Shown here piece by piece: positions 14,143 to 24,700 of a stretch of 34,080 nucleotides of DNA. The DNA is from an uncultured Actinomyces sp. GTDB taxonomy: Bacteria > Actinomycetota > Actinomycetes > Actinomycetales > Actinomycetaceae. A program made the position numbers and the translations under genes. The stretch covers positions 1 to 34,080 of the forward strand of contig CALHZX010000110.1 in the NCBI GenBank assembly GCA_938040725.1, in the 5' to 3' direction. How positions within the stretch are numbered: the first letter of the stretch is position 1; each line of letters starts with the position of its first letter. The notes beneath the pieces are model-generated. The model made no database searches. It saw only the letters and a list, made by a program, of their open reading frames with translations, and was not told where the DNA came from.

Positions 14143-15304
14143 GCCTGGCGTCGATTCCGAGTTCGTCGACGAGGCCGTGGCCTCCTTCGGCGCGACCGCG
14201 CACTTCGGGGACCCGGCGGGGGAGCAGTGGGCCCTCGAGGGTGGCCGCGCGCTGGTGCGCCGCCCGGACCTGGCGGTCATTGCTGTGTCGGGCGCGGATC
14301 GGCTCACCTGGCTGACGTCGCTCGCCTCCCAGGTCGTCACCGACCTCGTCCCCGGCATGAGCCGCGAGCTGCTCATCCTCTCGCCCGAGGGGCGCGTCGA
14401 GCACTGGGCGGGCGCGAGCGACGACGGGGAGGCGCTGCACTTGATCGTGGAGTGCTCGGACCTGTCGGGGTTCGTGGAGTTCCTCGAGTCAATGCGTTTC
14501 GCGCTGCGCGTCGCTGTTTCTGAGCGCGACGTCGCCGTGTTCTCCTCGGTCCGCGCGGGCGCGAATACGCCCGAGTCCGTGGCCGGCCTGCCCGGACACC
14601 TGTGGACCTGGGAGGACCCGTGGCCCGGTGTCGTGGACGGCGGTGCTGCCTACTTCCAGGGCGAGCGTCATCCCGGCGCGCGCACCCCGATGATGCTTCA
14701 CGCTGTTTCACGACAGGACGCTGACCGGTTTGAGGAAGCGTGGCTGTCTGCTTGCCCCGAGGACGGCTCGCGTCGCCGCGCCGGATACCTGGCGTGGGAG
14801 GCCATGCGCATCGCCGCGTGGAAGCCGCGCCTGGGTCGCGAGACCGATGCCCGAGCGATTCCGCCCGAGGTGGACTGGCTACGCACCGCCGTCCACACGT
14901 CGAAGGGCTGCTACCGCGGGCAGGAAACCATCGCCCGCGTCCTCAACCTTGGCCGACCCCCGCGCCGCCTGGCCTACCTGCAGCTGGACGGCTCGCGCGG
15001 CGACCTGCCCGCGCCCGGCACGCCCATCTCGGTGGGCGGCCGCCAGGTCGGGGTCATCACTTCCTCGGCTCGCCACGCGGACGAGGGTCCGATCGCCCTC
15101 GCCCTCATCGCCCGCGCCGTTCCCCTGACGACGGTCTTCGACATTGACGGCGTCGCCGCCGCCCAGGAGGAGATCGTGCCCGTCCATGGCAAGTCCTCCG
15201 TGTCCCCGCAGACCCGCCCGGGCGCCAACCTCTCCCGCGAGGCCGGCCAGCGCGGCGGTTCCACGGGCTTCGGCGGCCTCGGCTCGGCCCTGGGGTCGCG
15301 CTGA
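14126..15304 (+). CDS. ygfZ: YgfZ/GcvT-domain folate-binding protein
   Basis: YgfZ-type proteins use a tetrahydrofolate-binding GcvT-like fold to help assemble or repair iron-sulfur enzymes. The 392-aa product has the signature KGCYRGQE at 260-267 (conserved Cys262), and the C-terminal beta-barrel region (LGRPPRRLAYLQLDG, then GTPISVGGRQVGVITSSA). ATG at 14126 is chosen because it gives the family N-terminus (fits ALEGGRALVRRPDLAVIAVSGAD later) and the frame lies largely over the preceding gene before that; the ribosome site is weak, consistent with translational coupling to the DUF1794 gene. The last base of its TGA is the first base of the next ATG (TGATG). Confidence 0.87.
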   Translation: MASLSEPGVDSEFVDEAVASFGATAHFGDPAGEQWALEGGRALVRRPDLAVIAVSGADRLTWLTSLASQVVTDLVPGMSRELLILSPEGRVEHWAGASDDGEALHLIVECSDLSGFVEFLESMRFALRVAVSERDVAVFSSVRAGANTPESVAGLPGHLWTWEDPWPGVVDGGAAYFQGERHPGARTPMMLHAVSRQDADRFEEAWLSACPEDGSRRRAGYLAWEAMRIAAWKPRLGRETDARAIPPEVDWLRTAVHTSKGCYRGQETIARVLNLGRPPRRLAYLQLDGSRGDLPAPGTPISVGGRQVGVITSSARHADEGPIALALIARAVPLTTVFDIDGVAAAQEEIVPVHGKSSVSPQTRPGANLSREAGQRGGSTGFGGLGSALGSR

Positions 15305-15792
15305 TGCGCGCCGTCATCCAGAGGGCTACCTCCGGCGAGGTGCGGGTCGACAGCACCGTCGTCGGCCGCCTTGCTATTCCTGATGATTCTGCTGGTTCTG
15401 CCGGTGGCATCGAGGCGGGGGAGGGCGCCGGTGGAGTGCGCCAGGGCCTCGTCGTCCTCCTCGGCGTCCAACGTGGCGACGGCGCCGAGCAGGTGGCCAC
15501 GGTGGCCCGCAAGATCGCCGAGCTGCGCATTCTCGACGACGAGCGTTCCGCGGTGGATGCGGGTGCTCCGATCCTCGTCATCTCGCAGTTCACCTTGTAT
15601 GGGGACACCCGTAAGGGCCGGCGCCCCTCGTGGGCTCATGCCGCCCCCGGCGAGGAAGCCGAGCCCCTCGTCGATGCGGTTGTGGCCGACCTGCGCGGCC
15701 GGGGCCTGCATGTCGAGACCGGCCAGTTCGGGGCGATGATGGAGGTCTCGCTGGTCAATGACGGCCCGTTCACGGTCCTCGTCGAGGCGTAG
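15304..15792 (+). CDS. dtd: D-aminoacyl-tRNA deacylase
   Basis: Removes D-amino acids wrongly attached to tRNA; cytoplasmic quality control. The 162-aa product begins MRAVIQRAT and has the active-site segment SQFTLYGDTRKGRRPSW (from Ser94) and the Gly-cisPro-containing NDGPFT (152-157), both diagnostic of DTD. Compared with typical 145-150-residue enzymes there is a Gly/Ser/Ala-rich insertion at about 27-47 (a surface loop, PDDSAGSAGG). Start overlaps the ygfZ stop by one base, so the DUF1794, ygfZ and dtd genes form one coupled unit. Confidence 0.94.
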   Translation: MRAVIQRATSGEVRVDSTVVGRLAIPDDSAGSAGGIEAGEGAGGVRQGLVVLLGVQRGDGAEQVATVARKIAELRILDDERSAVDAGAPILVISQFTLYGDTRKGRRPSWAHAAPGEEAEPLVDAVVADLRGRGLHVETGQFGAMMEVSLVNDGPFTVLVEA

Positions 15793-15805
15793 TTCCCCCC
15801 ACAAC

Positions 15806-15912
15806 GTCGCATGCAATTCCCATGTCAACCTTTTCAGCATTGAAAAATGACCGTTGCAATTCCAACGTTTGTGAGGCCAGTCGAAAACTGACCCGGTTAA
15901 ATTATGTGCGAC
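15806..15912 (+). repeat. 109-bp-type structured repeat, copy 3 (107 bp)
   Basis: Lies 14 bases after the dtd stop. Ends are GTCGCATGCAATT and AAATTATGTGCGAC, inner stems TTTCA/TGAAA (about 15830-15843) and CGTTG/CAACG (about 15852-15867), then CAGT/ACTG (about 15879-15891). Order and orientation match copies 1 and 2. The loop of the central stem reads CAATTC, the reverse complement of GAATTG in copy 2, while the stem is unchanged. Confidence 0.78.
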
Positions 15913-16024
15913 TGTGTGAGAGGGTGATCCAGTGCTTGCGCGTCCCCCGGCCACCTGCGCCCCCGGCCACCTGCTCCCGGCCGCGCCCCCGTCCCCGCAC
16001 CCGGCCTCGTCCCTGCGCCCAGGG

Positions 16025-16062
16025 CGAAAGCGCGCGCACGTCGCCCGCGCTTTTCGTAGTCT
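16025..16062 (+). promoter_or_regulatory. clpC promoter region with inverted repeat
   Basis: CGAAAGCGCG (16025-16034) and CGCGCTTTTCG (16046-16056) form an inverted repeat with one bulge, directly before a -10-like TAGTCT (16057-16062). This would cover the -35 region and start about 65 nt upstream of the clpC ATG. In other actinobacteria clpC is controlled by ClgR, whose sites are short GC-rich dyads containing CGC/GCG, so this is a candidate operator. The rest of the 15913-16132 gap is C-rich, low-complexity DNA with one CCCGGCCTCGT oligomer and no gene. Confidence 0.45.
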
Positions 16063-16132
16063 GTAACCAGTCAACTGGGACGGGTGTACGCCGAGCTCGG
16101 CGAAGTGCCCGTCCTGCACAATGAGGAGAGGC

Positions 16133-18601
16133 ATGTTCGAACGCTTTACCGACCGCGCTCGCCGGGTCGTCGTGCTCGCGCAGGACGAGGCTCGCGGTCT
16201 CAAGCACAACTACATCGGCACGGAGCACCTGCTGCTCGGCCTGATCTCCGAGGGTGAGGGCGTCGCCGCCAAGGCCCTGGAGACGATGGACATCAAGGGC
16301 GAGGCCGTTCGCGCCTCGGTCATTGAGATCATTGGCGAGGGCGAGAAGCCGGTCGAGGGCCACATTCCCTTCACCCCGCGCGCCAAGCGCGTCTTCGAGC
16401 TGAGCCTGCGCGAGGCCCTGCAGCTGGGTCACAACTACATTGGTACGGAGCACCTGCTGCTCGGCCTCCTCAAGGAGGGCGAGGGCGTGGCCGCCCAGGT
16501 GCTGACCAAGCAGGGCGCGGACCTGGCTCAGGTGCGTCAGACTGTCATTCAGATGCTCAGCGGCTACCAGCGTGGCGACGACGAGGGCCGTGAGTCCGTG
16601 GGTGCGGGCGTGGGCGGATCGGGTGGTCCCGAGCGCTCCAACTCCGCGGTCCTCGAGCAGTTCGGCCGCAACCTGACGCAGGCCGCGCGCGAGAACAAGC
16701 TGGACCCCGTCATCGGCCGCCGCGTCGAGATGGAGCGCGTCATGCAGGTCCTCTCGCGCCGCACGAAGAACAACCCGGTCCTGATCGGTGAGCCCGGCGT
16801 CGGTAAGACGGCGGTCGTCGAGGGCCTCGCCCAGGCGATCGTGCACGGCGACGTGCCCGAAACCATTAAGGATAAGCAGATTTACAGCCTCGACATGGGG
16901 TCGCTGGTCGCTGGCTCGCGCTACCGCGGCGACTTCGAGGAGCGCCTGAAGAAGGTCCTCAAGGAAATCCGCACGCGCGGCGACATCATCCTGTTCATCG
17001 ACGAGATCCACACCCTCGTGGGTGCGGGCGCCGCCGAGGGCTCGATCGACGCGGCCCAGATGCTCAAGCCCATGCTGGCGCGCGGCGAGCTCCAGACGAT
17101 CGGCGCCACCACGAACGACGAGTACCGCAAGTACATCGAGAAGGATGCGGCCCTCGAGCGCCGCTTCCAGCCGGTGAAGGTCGAGGAGCCCAGCGTCGAC
17201 GAGACGGTGGAGATCCTCAAGGGCCTGCGCGACCGCTACGAGGCACACCACCGTGTCATCATCACGGACGCCGCGATCCAGGCTGCCGCCGAGCTGGCGG
17301 ACCGCTACATCTCGGATCGTTTCCTCCCCGATAAGGCCATCGACCTGGTCGACGAGGCCGGTGCGCGCCTGCGCATCCGCCGCATGACCGCGCCGCCGGA
17401 GCTGCGCGAGCTGGACGAGAAGATCGCTGAGGTGCGCCGCAACAAGGAGGCGGCCATCGATGATCAGGACTTCGAGAAGGCCGCGTCGCTGCGCGACGAG
17501 GAGTCGAGGCTGTCTGAGGAGCGCAAGGCGAAGGAGGAAGCCTGGAAGGGCGGCGAGTCCGACGAGATCGCCGAGGTCGGGGATCAGGAGATCGCCGAGG
17601 TCCTGGCCATGTCGACGGGTATCCCGGTCGTGCGCCTCACCCAGACAGAGACCGCGAAGCTGCTCAAGATGGAAGACGAGCTGCATAAGCGCGTCATCGG
17701 CCAGGACGAGGCGGTCAAGGCTCTCGCCCAGTCGATCCGTCGTACGCGCTCCGGCCTGAAGGATCCGAACCGTCCCGGTGGCTCGTTCATCTTCGCCGGC
17801 CCGACTGGCGTGGGTAAGACCGAGCTGGCGAAGGCCCTCGCCGAGTTCCTCTTCGGCGACGAGGATGCGCTCATCCAGCTGGATATGTCCGAGTTCTCCG
17901 AAAAGCACACGGCCTCGCGCCTCTTCGGTGCTCCTCCCGGCTACGTCGGCTACGACGAGGGTGGTCAGCTCACGGAGAAGGTGCGTCGCAAGCCGTTCTC
18001 GGTCGTCCTCTTCGACGAGGTTGAGAAGGCTCACCCGGACATCTTCAACTCGCTGCTCCAGATCCTGGAGGAGGGCCGCCTGACGGACTCGCAGGGCCGC
18101 AAGGTGGACTTCAAGAACACCGTCATCATCATGACGACGAACCTGGGTACCCGCGACATCAACAAGGGTGTCCTGACGGGCTTCCAGACAGCGGACAACT
18201 CGACGCACGACTACGGTCGCATGAAGTCGAAGGTCGCGGAGGAACTCAAGCAGCACTTCCGTCCCGAGTTCCTCAACCGTGTTGATGACACGATCGTGTT
18301 CCCGCCGCTGACCAAGCCGGAGATCGCGCGCATCGTCGACCTGATGATCGCGAAGCTGGCCAAGCGTATGGAGGCTCAGGATATGCGCCTGCAGCTGACG
18401 GACGAGGCTCGCGAGCTGCTCGCGGACGTGGGCTTCGATCCGGTTCTCGGTGCGCGTCCGCTGCGTCGTGCGATCCAGCGCGAGATTGAGGATGCGCTGT
18501 CCGAGCGCATCCTGTTCGGAGAACTGCAACCCGGTCAGGTTGTTACCGTTGGCGTCTCTGGGGAAGGTAAAGACCGTACGTTCACCTTCAATGGAGAGTG
18601 A
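16133..18601 (+). CDS. clpC: ClpC-type AAA+ unfoldase of the Clp protease
   Basis: Unfolds substrates and feeds them to ClpP. The 822-aa product has the double Clp-N repeat (both containing NYIGTEHLLLGL, about 24 and 99), a first AAA+ module with Walker A GEPGVGKT (219-226), a UVR/middle segment (about 430-465), and a second module with GPTGVGKT (556-563). The ClpP-docking loop region reads GVLTGFQ near 680. ATG at 16133 follows GAGGAGAG; an in-frame ATG at 16121 lies before that ribosome site and is rejected. Monocistronic by its flanking promoter region and terminator. Confidence 0.97.
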   Translation: MFERFTDRARRVVVLAQDEARGLKHNYIGTEHLLLGLISEGEGVAAKALETMDIKGEAVRASVIEIIGEGEKPVEGHIPFTPRAKRVFELSLREALQLGHNYIGTEHLLLGLLKEGEGVAAQVLTKQGADLAQVRQTVIQMLSGYQRGDDEGRESVGAGVGGSGGPERSNSAVLEQFGRNLTQAARENKLDPVIGRRVEMERVMQVLSRRTKNNPVLIGEPGVGKTAVVEGLAQAIVHGDVPETIKDKQIYSLDMGSLVAGSRYRGDFEERLKKVLKEIRTRGDIILFIDEIHTLVGAGAAEGSIDAAQMLKPMLARGELQTIGATTNDEYRKYIEKDAALERRFQPVKVEEPSVDETVEILKGLRDRYEAHHRVIITDAAIQAAAELADRYISDRFLPDKAIDLVDEAGARLRIRRMTAPPELRELDEKIAEVRRNKEAAIDDQDFEKAASLRDEESRLSEERKAKEEAWKGGESDEIAEVGDQEIAEVLAMSTGIPVVRLTQTETAKLLKMEDELHKRVIGQDEAVKALAQSIRRTRSGLKDPNRPGGSFIFAGPTGVGKTELAKALAEFLFGDEDALIQLDMSEFSEKHTASRLFGAPPGYVGYDEGGQLTEKVRRKPFSVVLFDEVEKAHPDIFNSLLQILEEGRLTDSQGRKVDFKNTVIIMTTNLGTRDINKGVLTGFQTADNSTHDYGRMKSKVAEELKQHFRPEFLNRVDDTIVFPPLTKPEIARIVDLMIAKLAKRMEAQDMRLQLTDEARELLADVGFDPVLGARPLRRAIQREIEDALSERILFGELQPGQVVTVGVSGEGKDRTFTFNGE

Positions 18602-18643
18602 TTTACTCGCCAATTGTTTGCGGCTGACAAACCGGACACTTCG

Positions 18644-18678
18644 GAGGGCGGCCCGTCGTACTGCGACGGGCCGCCCTC
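18644..18678 (+). terminator. Terminator of clpC
   Basis: A perfect 15-bp stem, GAGGGCGGCCCGTCG with CGACGGGCCGCCCTC, closes on a 5-nt loop about 40 bases after the stop. Only a weak T-containing tail follows. Confidence 0.8.
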
Positions 18679-18704
18679 TAGTCGTCAAGTAAGCGTGCAT
18701 CTGA

Positions 18705-18710
18705 TAGATT
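18705..18710 (+). promoter_or_regulatory. Candidate -10 box for the surface-protein operon
   Basis: TAGATT lies 76 bases upstream of the ATG at 18787 and just past the clpC terminator, so it is well placed to start the Ig-like/MoxR/DUF58 operon. No convincing -35. Confidence 0.4.
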
Positions 18711-18786
18711 CTCGTTAACTATTAGCATGCGGTGTAGTCGTGCCACACTATTGAGTGGAGACTGCTCAGCAATCGGAAGAGGGTTA

Positions 18787-21700
18787 ATGAGCGCGCAATT
18801 GCGACGAAAAGTAACCAGTACAAGGCGACGCCTACCGGCGTTTGTCCTGGTGCTGGTCGTTGCTGCGCTGTGCATAGCAGGCGTTATCTACAAGGGTGCT
18901 GAAGTCACGCAGGTCAACGTCAACGACGGTGGCATTTGGGTGACCAACAAGTCCAAGCAGATGGTCGGCCACCTCGACTACGAGGCCCACATCCTCGACG
19001 CCGCCCTGCGCACTGAGGCCACTAACTTCGACGTCGGTCAGGCTGGCGAGACCGTCACCGTCTCCGACCTCATCTCGCTGACCGTCGCTCCCGTCAATGT
19101 CACCCAGGTGTCCCTCGGCTCCCCGACGGCTCTGCCATCCGGCTCCAGCGCCATGCAGGGCGGCGACGTCCTCGGCGTCCTCAACCCCACCGACGGCACT
19201 CTGTGGACCACCTCGGCCACCGCGCCCAGCCCCGCGAACCTTTCCGAAGGCGCGGCCCTGTCCTCGAACATGGGCACGAGCGCCTTCGTGACCGGACTCG
19301 ACGGTTCCGTGTACTCCCTGGCTGCCTCGGGCACGCTGACCACTGTCAAGCGCCAGGGGACCGTCGACCAGGTCGCGACCGCCAGGATCGAAGGCATCCC
19401 AGAGGACGCCCAGCTGAGCATAACTGTCGTCGGCGACCAGGTCGTCGCCCTCGACTCGCAGTCCAACACCCTCTTCCTCCCGGGCGGCAAGAAGCTCGAC
19501 CTGGGCGCCGCCGGCGTCGAGGAGGGCGGCATCCTGCAGCTGGCCGGACCGAAGGCGGATTCCGTCCTGCTCGCCACGCCCTCGGCCCTCGTATCGATCC
19601 CGCTGGCAGGTGGAACCCCGACGATCACGCCCGCCACGGAGAGCGGCGTCAGTGGCAATCCCGCGGCCCCCGTTCGCCACGAGGGTTGCGCGTACGGAGC
19701 GTGGAGCGTTTCGGGCGCCTACATGCGCGCGTGCGACGACCCGTCCGCGAACAAGCAGATGGTCGTCGATACGCTGACGACCGCTCGCGACATCGTCTTC
19801 CGCACGAACCGCAAGGCCATCGTCCTCAACGACGTCGCGCAGGGCAGCGTGTGGGTGCCCGACTCGAACATGGTCCTCATGGACAACTGGGACGAGGTCG
19901 AAAACCAGCTCGAGGAGACCGAGGAGGAGCAGGATAGCCCCGAGCTCACGAACGAGATCGGCGACCCTCAGCAGCGCGAGCAGAACACCCCGCCCGAGGC
20001 CGTGGATGACGAGTTCGGTATCCGCCCGGGACGCTCGACGGTCCTGCCCGTTCTCGACAACGACTCCGACCTCGACGGAGACGTGCTGACCGCGTCCCCG
20101 ACGAGTGCGCCCGAGTGGGGGACCATTTCCGTCGCGCGCGGCGGCCGTGCTCTGCAGATCTCCGGCGTCGACGCGAACCAGACTGGCTCGACATCCTTCT
20201 CCTACGAGGCCTCCGACGGGCAAGCCTCGGCGTCCGCCCGCGTGCAGGTGACGATTCATCCCTACAGCCAGAACGCGGCGCCGAACCAGCTGCGTGCGTC
20301 GACCGTCAAGATCGGCGCGAATGCGCAGATTCAGTACCAGGCGCTGAGCGACTGGCGAGACCCCGATGGCGACCCGATCTACCTCAAGAATGCGGAGGCA
20401 CCCGAGGGCCTGAGTGTGTCCTTCAGCGAGGACGGTTCCCTGACGATCACCGATGAGGGCAGCGCGCCCGGCCCGAAGACCGTCGTCCTGACGGTCGCGG
20501 ACGATCAGGGGGCCGAGACGCGTGGCGAGCTCATCGCGACGGTTCAGGAGGCCGGAAACCTGCCTCCGTCGGCGAACGGCGACCTGTTCCAGGCGCACCC
20601 GGGTGAGACGGTCACCCTCGACCCGCTCAAGAACGACACCGATCCCAACGGCGACCCGCTGAGCCTCGCCGCTGTCTCGGGTGCACCCGCGGGCGCGACG
20701 ATCTCGCCGGACCTCGACCGCGGCACGATCGACTTCCGCGCCACCGCGCCGGGCTCCTACTCCTTCGCCTACACGGTGTCCGACGGCATCGCGACGACGC
20801 TGGGCATTATCCGCGTTGAGGTCGTGGAGGCCACCGCTCTGCCGCCGGTTGCCGAGAACGACACGGCGGTCCTCCCGCTGGGCGGATCCGTCTTGGTCGC
20901 GCCCCTCAATAATGACTATGACCCGTCGGGCGGCCTGCTGTCTATCACCTCGGTCGACGCCTCGAACGTGCCCGGCCTCGAGGTGGCTCTCATCGACCGC
21001 CACCTGCTGCGCGTGACCGCGCTGTCGGGCCTGAGCCAGACCGCGACCTTCTCCTACACGGTCTCGAACGGCCAGGGCGAGGCCACCGCGGACGTGATGG
21101 TGATTCCCGGCGCGGCCGATCGCTCCGACCTGCCGCCCGTCCTCAAACCTGACCGCGCCAAGGTGCGTGTCGGCGACCTGGGTACCGTGTCGGTCCTGTC
21201 GAACGACCGCTCCCCGGCGGGCCTGAACCTGCAGGTCGAGTCGACGCTCGCCTACGACCCGACGAACGCGCTGGGAACCCCCTTCGTGACCGGTAACCAG
21301 GTGCGTCTCGAGGCCGGCGCCAACCCCGGCATCATGGACGTTACCTACTCGGTCATCGACTCCGCGGGCAACCGTGCGTCGAGCACGGTCACCTTCGAGG
21401 TAGTCGGCGCGTCCGACCAGAACCAGCCTCCGCGCCCCCGCGACATCAGCGCGTGGGCGGCCGCGGGGCAGACGACGCGCATCCCCGTGACCCTCGATGG
21501 CATCGACCCTGACGGCGACTCCGTGAGCCTGACGGGCCTCGACTCCTCGCCGCAGCAGGGCAGCGCCACCGCGCAGTCGACGTGGATCGACTACACGCCG
21601 AACCAGAACGCCTCGGGCACCGACTCCTTCACCTACACGGTCACCGACCGTCAGGGCGCACGAGTCTCCGCTCGCGTGCGCGTCGCGATCTCCGCGGCCC

Positions 21701-24700
21701 CCTCGCTCAACCAGAATCCGGTGGCCGTGCCCGACACGGTGCTGACGCGCCCGGACCGCATGGTGACCGTCAACGTCCTCTCGAATGACGTGGACCCCGA
21801 CGGCGACCCCCTCACGCTGGAGGAAGACGGCCTCGAGACGGCGACGCCCGAGCTCGACCCGCAGGTCCGTTCCTCCTCGACCCTGCAGGTCCACACGCCT
21901 TCGCAGGTCGGCACCTACCTGGTGTCCTACACGGTCAGCGACGGTCGCGGCGGCTCCGCGCGTGGAACCGTGACGGTGTACGTGCAAGACGACGCGCCCC
22001 TCAAGGCGCCGATCGCCCGCGATGACTACGTCGCCTACGAGGAGCTGCCCACCGATGGTTCCGCCGTGCGCGTGAAGGTCCTCGACAACGACGAGGACCC
22101 CGACGGCAGCGTCGACGAGCTGACCGTGACGAGCGCCGAATCCGGCGTCACGGTTGACGGAACCGACCTGCTGATCCCGGTCACCGACACCCTGCGCCTC
22201 GTCGTCTACACGATCACGGACCGTGATGGCCTGACGAACTCCGCCGTCGTGACCGTGCCCGGGCGCGACTCTACCGCGCCCTTCCTGAACGCCGCGGCCC
22301 TGCCCATCGAAATGGACGCGGGAACCTCGCGCACGATCAACCTGTCGGATTACGTCGTGACCCGCTCGGGCCGCAGCCCCCGCCTCGTCGATGGGACCTC
22401 CCCGGTGCCCCAGACCGGCCTGGACTCCGTCGTGGCCGACTCCTCGACGCAGCTGACGCTCACGGCTACCGCGACTTTCGGCGGTAACTCCGCCTTCCTC
22501 ATCCAGGTCGCGGACGGCGGCGCCGACGATGCTGGCGCGCTGAGCGCGTCGCTGTCGCTGCCCGTGCGCATCAAGGCGACCACGAATCAGCCGCCCTCCT
22601 TCGCCCCGACGGCGATCCGCGTCGAGGCCGGGGGCGAGGCCGTCACGCAGAACCTCGCACTCGCGGTGCGCGACCCCGAAGGTGTCGATGCGACGACCTT
22701 CACCTACGCGGTGGGTTCTGTGCCCGGCGGTGTGACCGCCTCCCTTGACGGGAGTATCCTGACGGTGTCCGCCTCTGCAGGGGTGGCTCGCGGCGCGGCC
22801 GGTTCGATCGCGGTGAGCGTCACCGACGAGGACGGTCACACCGTCGACGCTGCGGTCCCCGTCGAGATCGTGCCCACGACGAAACCGCGCGTCAAGGTGC
22901 CCACATACTCTCTGACCGCGAGGGTGGGACAGACGGTGAGTGTGGACGTGGCTTCGAGGGCGACCAACCCGTTCCCGGGCAGCCCGCTTGCGTTGGAAAA
23001 CGCCACTGTGTACCTGGGGGACGCGCTGGTCGCTTCTTCGGGGACGACCATATCGGTGAGGCCCGGCTCAGTCGGCACCGTCTCCGTGGGCTTCCGACTC
23101 AACGACACGCTGGGCGACCCCTCGCGCGCCGTGCTGGGCACGATCATCGTGAAGGTAGTGAGCAAGCCGAATGCCCCCACGAACGTGCAGGCTGTAGTGT
23201 TGGGCGCCAATGGCGCTCGCGTGAGTTTCAACGTGCCCGAGGCCAACGGTTCCCCAATCACCCAGTATCGCATCTTCGACCAGACGGGGCGCCGGGTCGC
23301 CACCTGCGCGACGAACGTGTGCGAGGTCGGCGGCCTCCTCAACGGCCAGCCCTACTCCTTCACCGTGAGCGCGGTCAACGCGGAAGGTGAATCGGAGCGA
23401 TCGGGCGCCTCGAACACCATCACCATCTCCGGCGCGCCGAACCGCCCGGCGCGGCCCACCCTGACTGCCAAGGACGGAAAGATCGAGGTCTCGTGGAGTG
23501 CACCCGCCTCCAACGGTTTCCCGATCACCGGCTATACGGCGACCGCAACGGTTGCGGGCGGAAGGAGCGTGCCGTGCACGACCAACGGGGCGACTACGTG
23601 CGTGCTCACGGGTCTGACGAACGGCAAAACGTACACGGTGACCGTCAAGGCGCACAACGCCAAGGGCGACTCCCCCGAGTCGCCTCCCGCGACTGCGACG
23701 CCCAGGGCGCCGCTCGCCGACCCCGAAGCCCCCATCATCACGGACGCCGCAGTGTCCAACGCGGCCGACGGCAGGGTCGAGATTACCCTGACGTGGCGCT
23801 ACTTCGAGTCCGGTGGCGATGGATGGGGCTCCACGACGGTGACCGTCAACGGCGTGTCTAAGACCGTGGCCGGCCCGTCCTCGAACGAAGCCAACGGCAC
23901 TAGTAGGACGACCCTGACCGTCAATCGGGCATCGACCCTGCGGGCCACGGTCACGGTGAGCAACACCGGCGGGCGCACGGCGACCTCACCCGCCAAGGTT
24001 TACGCCCCGCCCGCGCCTGAGGACGATGCGCAGAGCACGCCTGTGGCCCCCGACGCGCCGCGCCTGGGCCCTCCCGCGGACAACGCCTCGGGCAAGCTTC
24101 GCGTCGCCAACGCGCTCTTGAAGGCAGGAAATGGCTTTACGGCCGCAGACCTGGTTCTCTTCTACGCGGATAGTGCTTCCGGCTGCTCAGCCCCCGGGCA
24201 TCAAGTGGCACACAACAACGGTGACAGGGGCGAGTTCACCATCGATTCGCTCCCTCCTGGGGCGACGATGACATACTACTTCTGCCAGCGAGGCAAGAAA
24301 CGGGACGGCACCTACGTGTGGGGCCCCGCCGTTGCGGCGACCGGCACGGTCGGTAACGCGCAACCCAACGGAAGCAACTCCGAGATTCCGGCCTTCAACG
24401 TGTCGGTCGACCCTCGCGTCAGCACCGTCACCGTGTCTTGGACTCCCCCCGCAGGCATTTCCGTTCGGGAAACCAGCGTCTGGATTGAAGGGATGGAGGC
24501 CAACACAAAGCTGCGTTTCAGCGGCCCCATGAAGTCGGTGACCGTGTTCGGTCTACAACCCGTCCATGAGTACGTGGCGGTCGTGGGCGTGGAAACCACA
24601 ACTGGTGCGTACAGACAGGCTCAGACGACGTTTAGGACAGGTGAAAGCACGGAGAACATCAACGCGACCCTCACCGGCACGACCGCCTGCCCGGATGGAC

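Noticed and set aside
15902..18700. Long minus-strand open frame opposite clpC
   Set aside because: Shadow of ClpC; composition is repetitive Leu/Arg/Asp and it also crosses the clpC terminator and promoter.
18832..22839. Very long minus-strand open frame opposite the surface-protein gene
   Set aside because: It mirrors the codon structure of the plus-strand gene in GC-rich DNA, has no ribosome site, and its translation is low-complexity Arg/Gly/Val/Asp without any fold or motif.
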